Of a DNA stretch of 53,567 nucleotides, positions 52,901 to 53,567 are shown one piece after another. The position numbers and the translations under genes were made by a program. Numbering within the stretch: the stretch's first letter is position 1; each line of letters opens with the position of its first letter. Location: assembly GCF_001949145.1 (NCBI RefSeq), contig NW_019091359.1:640997-694563 (forward strand), read 5' to 3'. The notes under the pieces are model-generated. The model searched no databases and was not told the DNA's origin. It saw only the letters and a list, made by a program, of their open reading frames with translations. Origin of the DNA: Acanthaster planci. Taxonomy: Eukaryota; Echinodermata; Asteroidea; Valvatida; Acanthasteridae.

Positions 52901-53567
52901 GTACCTCTGAAATGAACGGCGCACTAACTTCACCTTGGCACCTTGGTTCGCGGGTGGCTCCGTTGTCGGCAGAGAGAGGCTGTACACCTGGAGGTTTACC
53001 TCGAACAGGTCTTCCGCCGTTGCCAGATCGTCCAACGTCACGCCCTCAGTGATTCGTCGTTGCATCTCCCCCTCGAAACGTTTCACCAACCGTTTCGTCG
53101 GTGTTGCTAGCGCATCCAGAGGCGCTCAACGGTGGCGACCGAGACATCGGAAGAAACACAAGTACTCCGTGTACCTCCCCCCGCAATGGGCGTTGTGCGT
53201 GAGACTGTTGAGGCCGGGGTTGTTACGAACGTAATGAGGTAGGGGTCGGGGCCCGATGTAAAATTGCGGCATTTTGTTTACGTAAATGGCCGCGTTAGTC
53301 AGCGTTACCACGGTCCATTTGGTATCCAGTCTCTGCTGCTGCAGGTACTCCAAAACGTCCGTGTCTTCCAGACGGCGCACCAATCCGTCGGCATCGTCTC
53401 GGTTGGCGACGGTGACTGCGGCGAGATGGATGAAAATACCGCAAATCTCCCGTTTCCACGTGGCGCAAGATGAACCCGAAAGAAATGTTCACTTTAACCC
53501 GACACGTCAGTCTCTGAAGAATACTGCGCACGATACAGCGGTAGGATGTCTCTGGCCGATTCATTCG
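49999..53567 (-). pseudogene. Polinton protein-primed family B DNA polymerase (5' end outside window)
   Basis: Pieces in order: KVNISFGFILRH and YFHP (53564-53295, same block as 25017), MPQFYIGPRPLPHYVRNN and YTEYLCFFRCL (53383-53126), a Cys/His finger near 52770, PGGVYALHESVFDK, and exo I TFDYE near 52620. Exo II follows in IPVIGYNSRKYVINVI (about 52270), where Val replaces the expected Asp. Then come QLPPHDAFFS and motif A GFDAIALYL (about 51570). Next is a FHGCFWHGQRC nuclease-like block (about 51300), motif B KLLGNSAYAKTV (about 50660; Ala in place of Gly), motif C MDTDSAYL (about 50450), and the stop at 49999. Several frameshifts and stops make it non-functional. The gene continues beyond the window. 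Confidence 0.88.

Overview
This window is eukaryotic genomic DNA from an animal, most likely a marine invertebrate deuterostome (amphioxus, hemichordate or echinoderm grade; the exact taxon cannot be fixed from sequence alone). The evidence is an intron-rich citron (Rho-interacting kinase) gene with metazoan C1-PH-CNH architecture, an SLC16-type transporter, and dense animal mobile elements: Polinton/Maverick, Ty3/gypsy, DIRS-like and CR1/Jockey-like. There is one N gap (24080-24686). Two single n characters (33549, 38656) also mark places where unlike sequences are joined.

Layout. 1-15135 (+): a minisatellite, then 15 exons of the citron gene. They sum to 2607 nt (868 codons plus stop) with every splice phase consistent, covering coiled coil, C1, PH, CNH and a tail ending in a class I PDZ ligand. 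Introns carry foldback repeats and a CR1-like 3' end. 17766-19311 (-): the last two exons of an SLC16 (monocarboxylate transporter-like) gene with no N-terminal exon visible. 20490-25535 (-): two fossil Polinton-type family B DNA polymerases of different lineages lying head-to-tail; the upstream one begins with C2H2 zinc fingers. 26325-27056 (-): a two-exon PC4 (p15 coactivator)-domain gene. 27950-31150 (+): a decayed ORF region with YqaJ-nuclease and PHD-like remnants, apparently split by a CR1/Jockey-like retrotransposon. 33078-41400: a gypsy mosaic with 146-bp LTRs, containing a DIRS-like gag/RT fragment and an alternating tandem repeat. 41400-44240: nested repeats, including a 605-bp CGTCG-rich palindrome, a 182-bp foldback and a partial second palindrome. 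44240-45530 (-): a second, different DIRS-like RT. 45652-53567 (-): a decayed but syntenic Polinton with, in transcription order, PolB, packaging ATPase, unknown protein, integrase, penton-like protein, pX-like protein and major capsid protein.

How the parts relate. Citron and the transporter are host genes. Almost everything after 20 kb is mobile DNA. The second Polinton keeps a compact virus-like block in which structural genes abut or overlap, but each recognisable enzyme or capsid gene is broken by stops, frameshifts or deletions. The most unusual parts are the junction of two PolB lineages, the zinc-finger/PolB reading frame, the PC4-domain gene next to it, the YqaJ-PHD remnant, and the CGTCG palindromes, which match no element I recognise.
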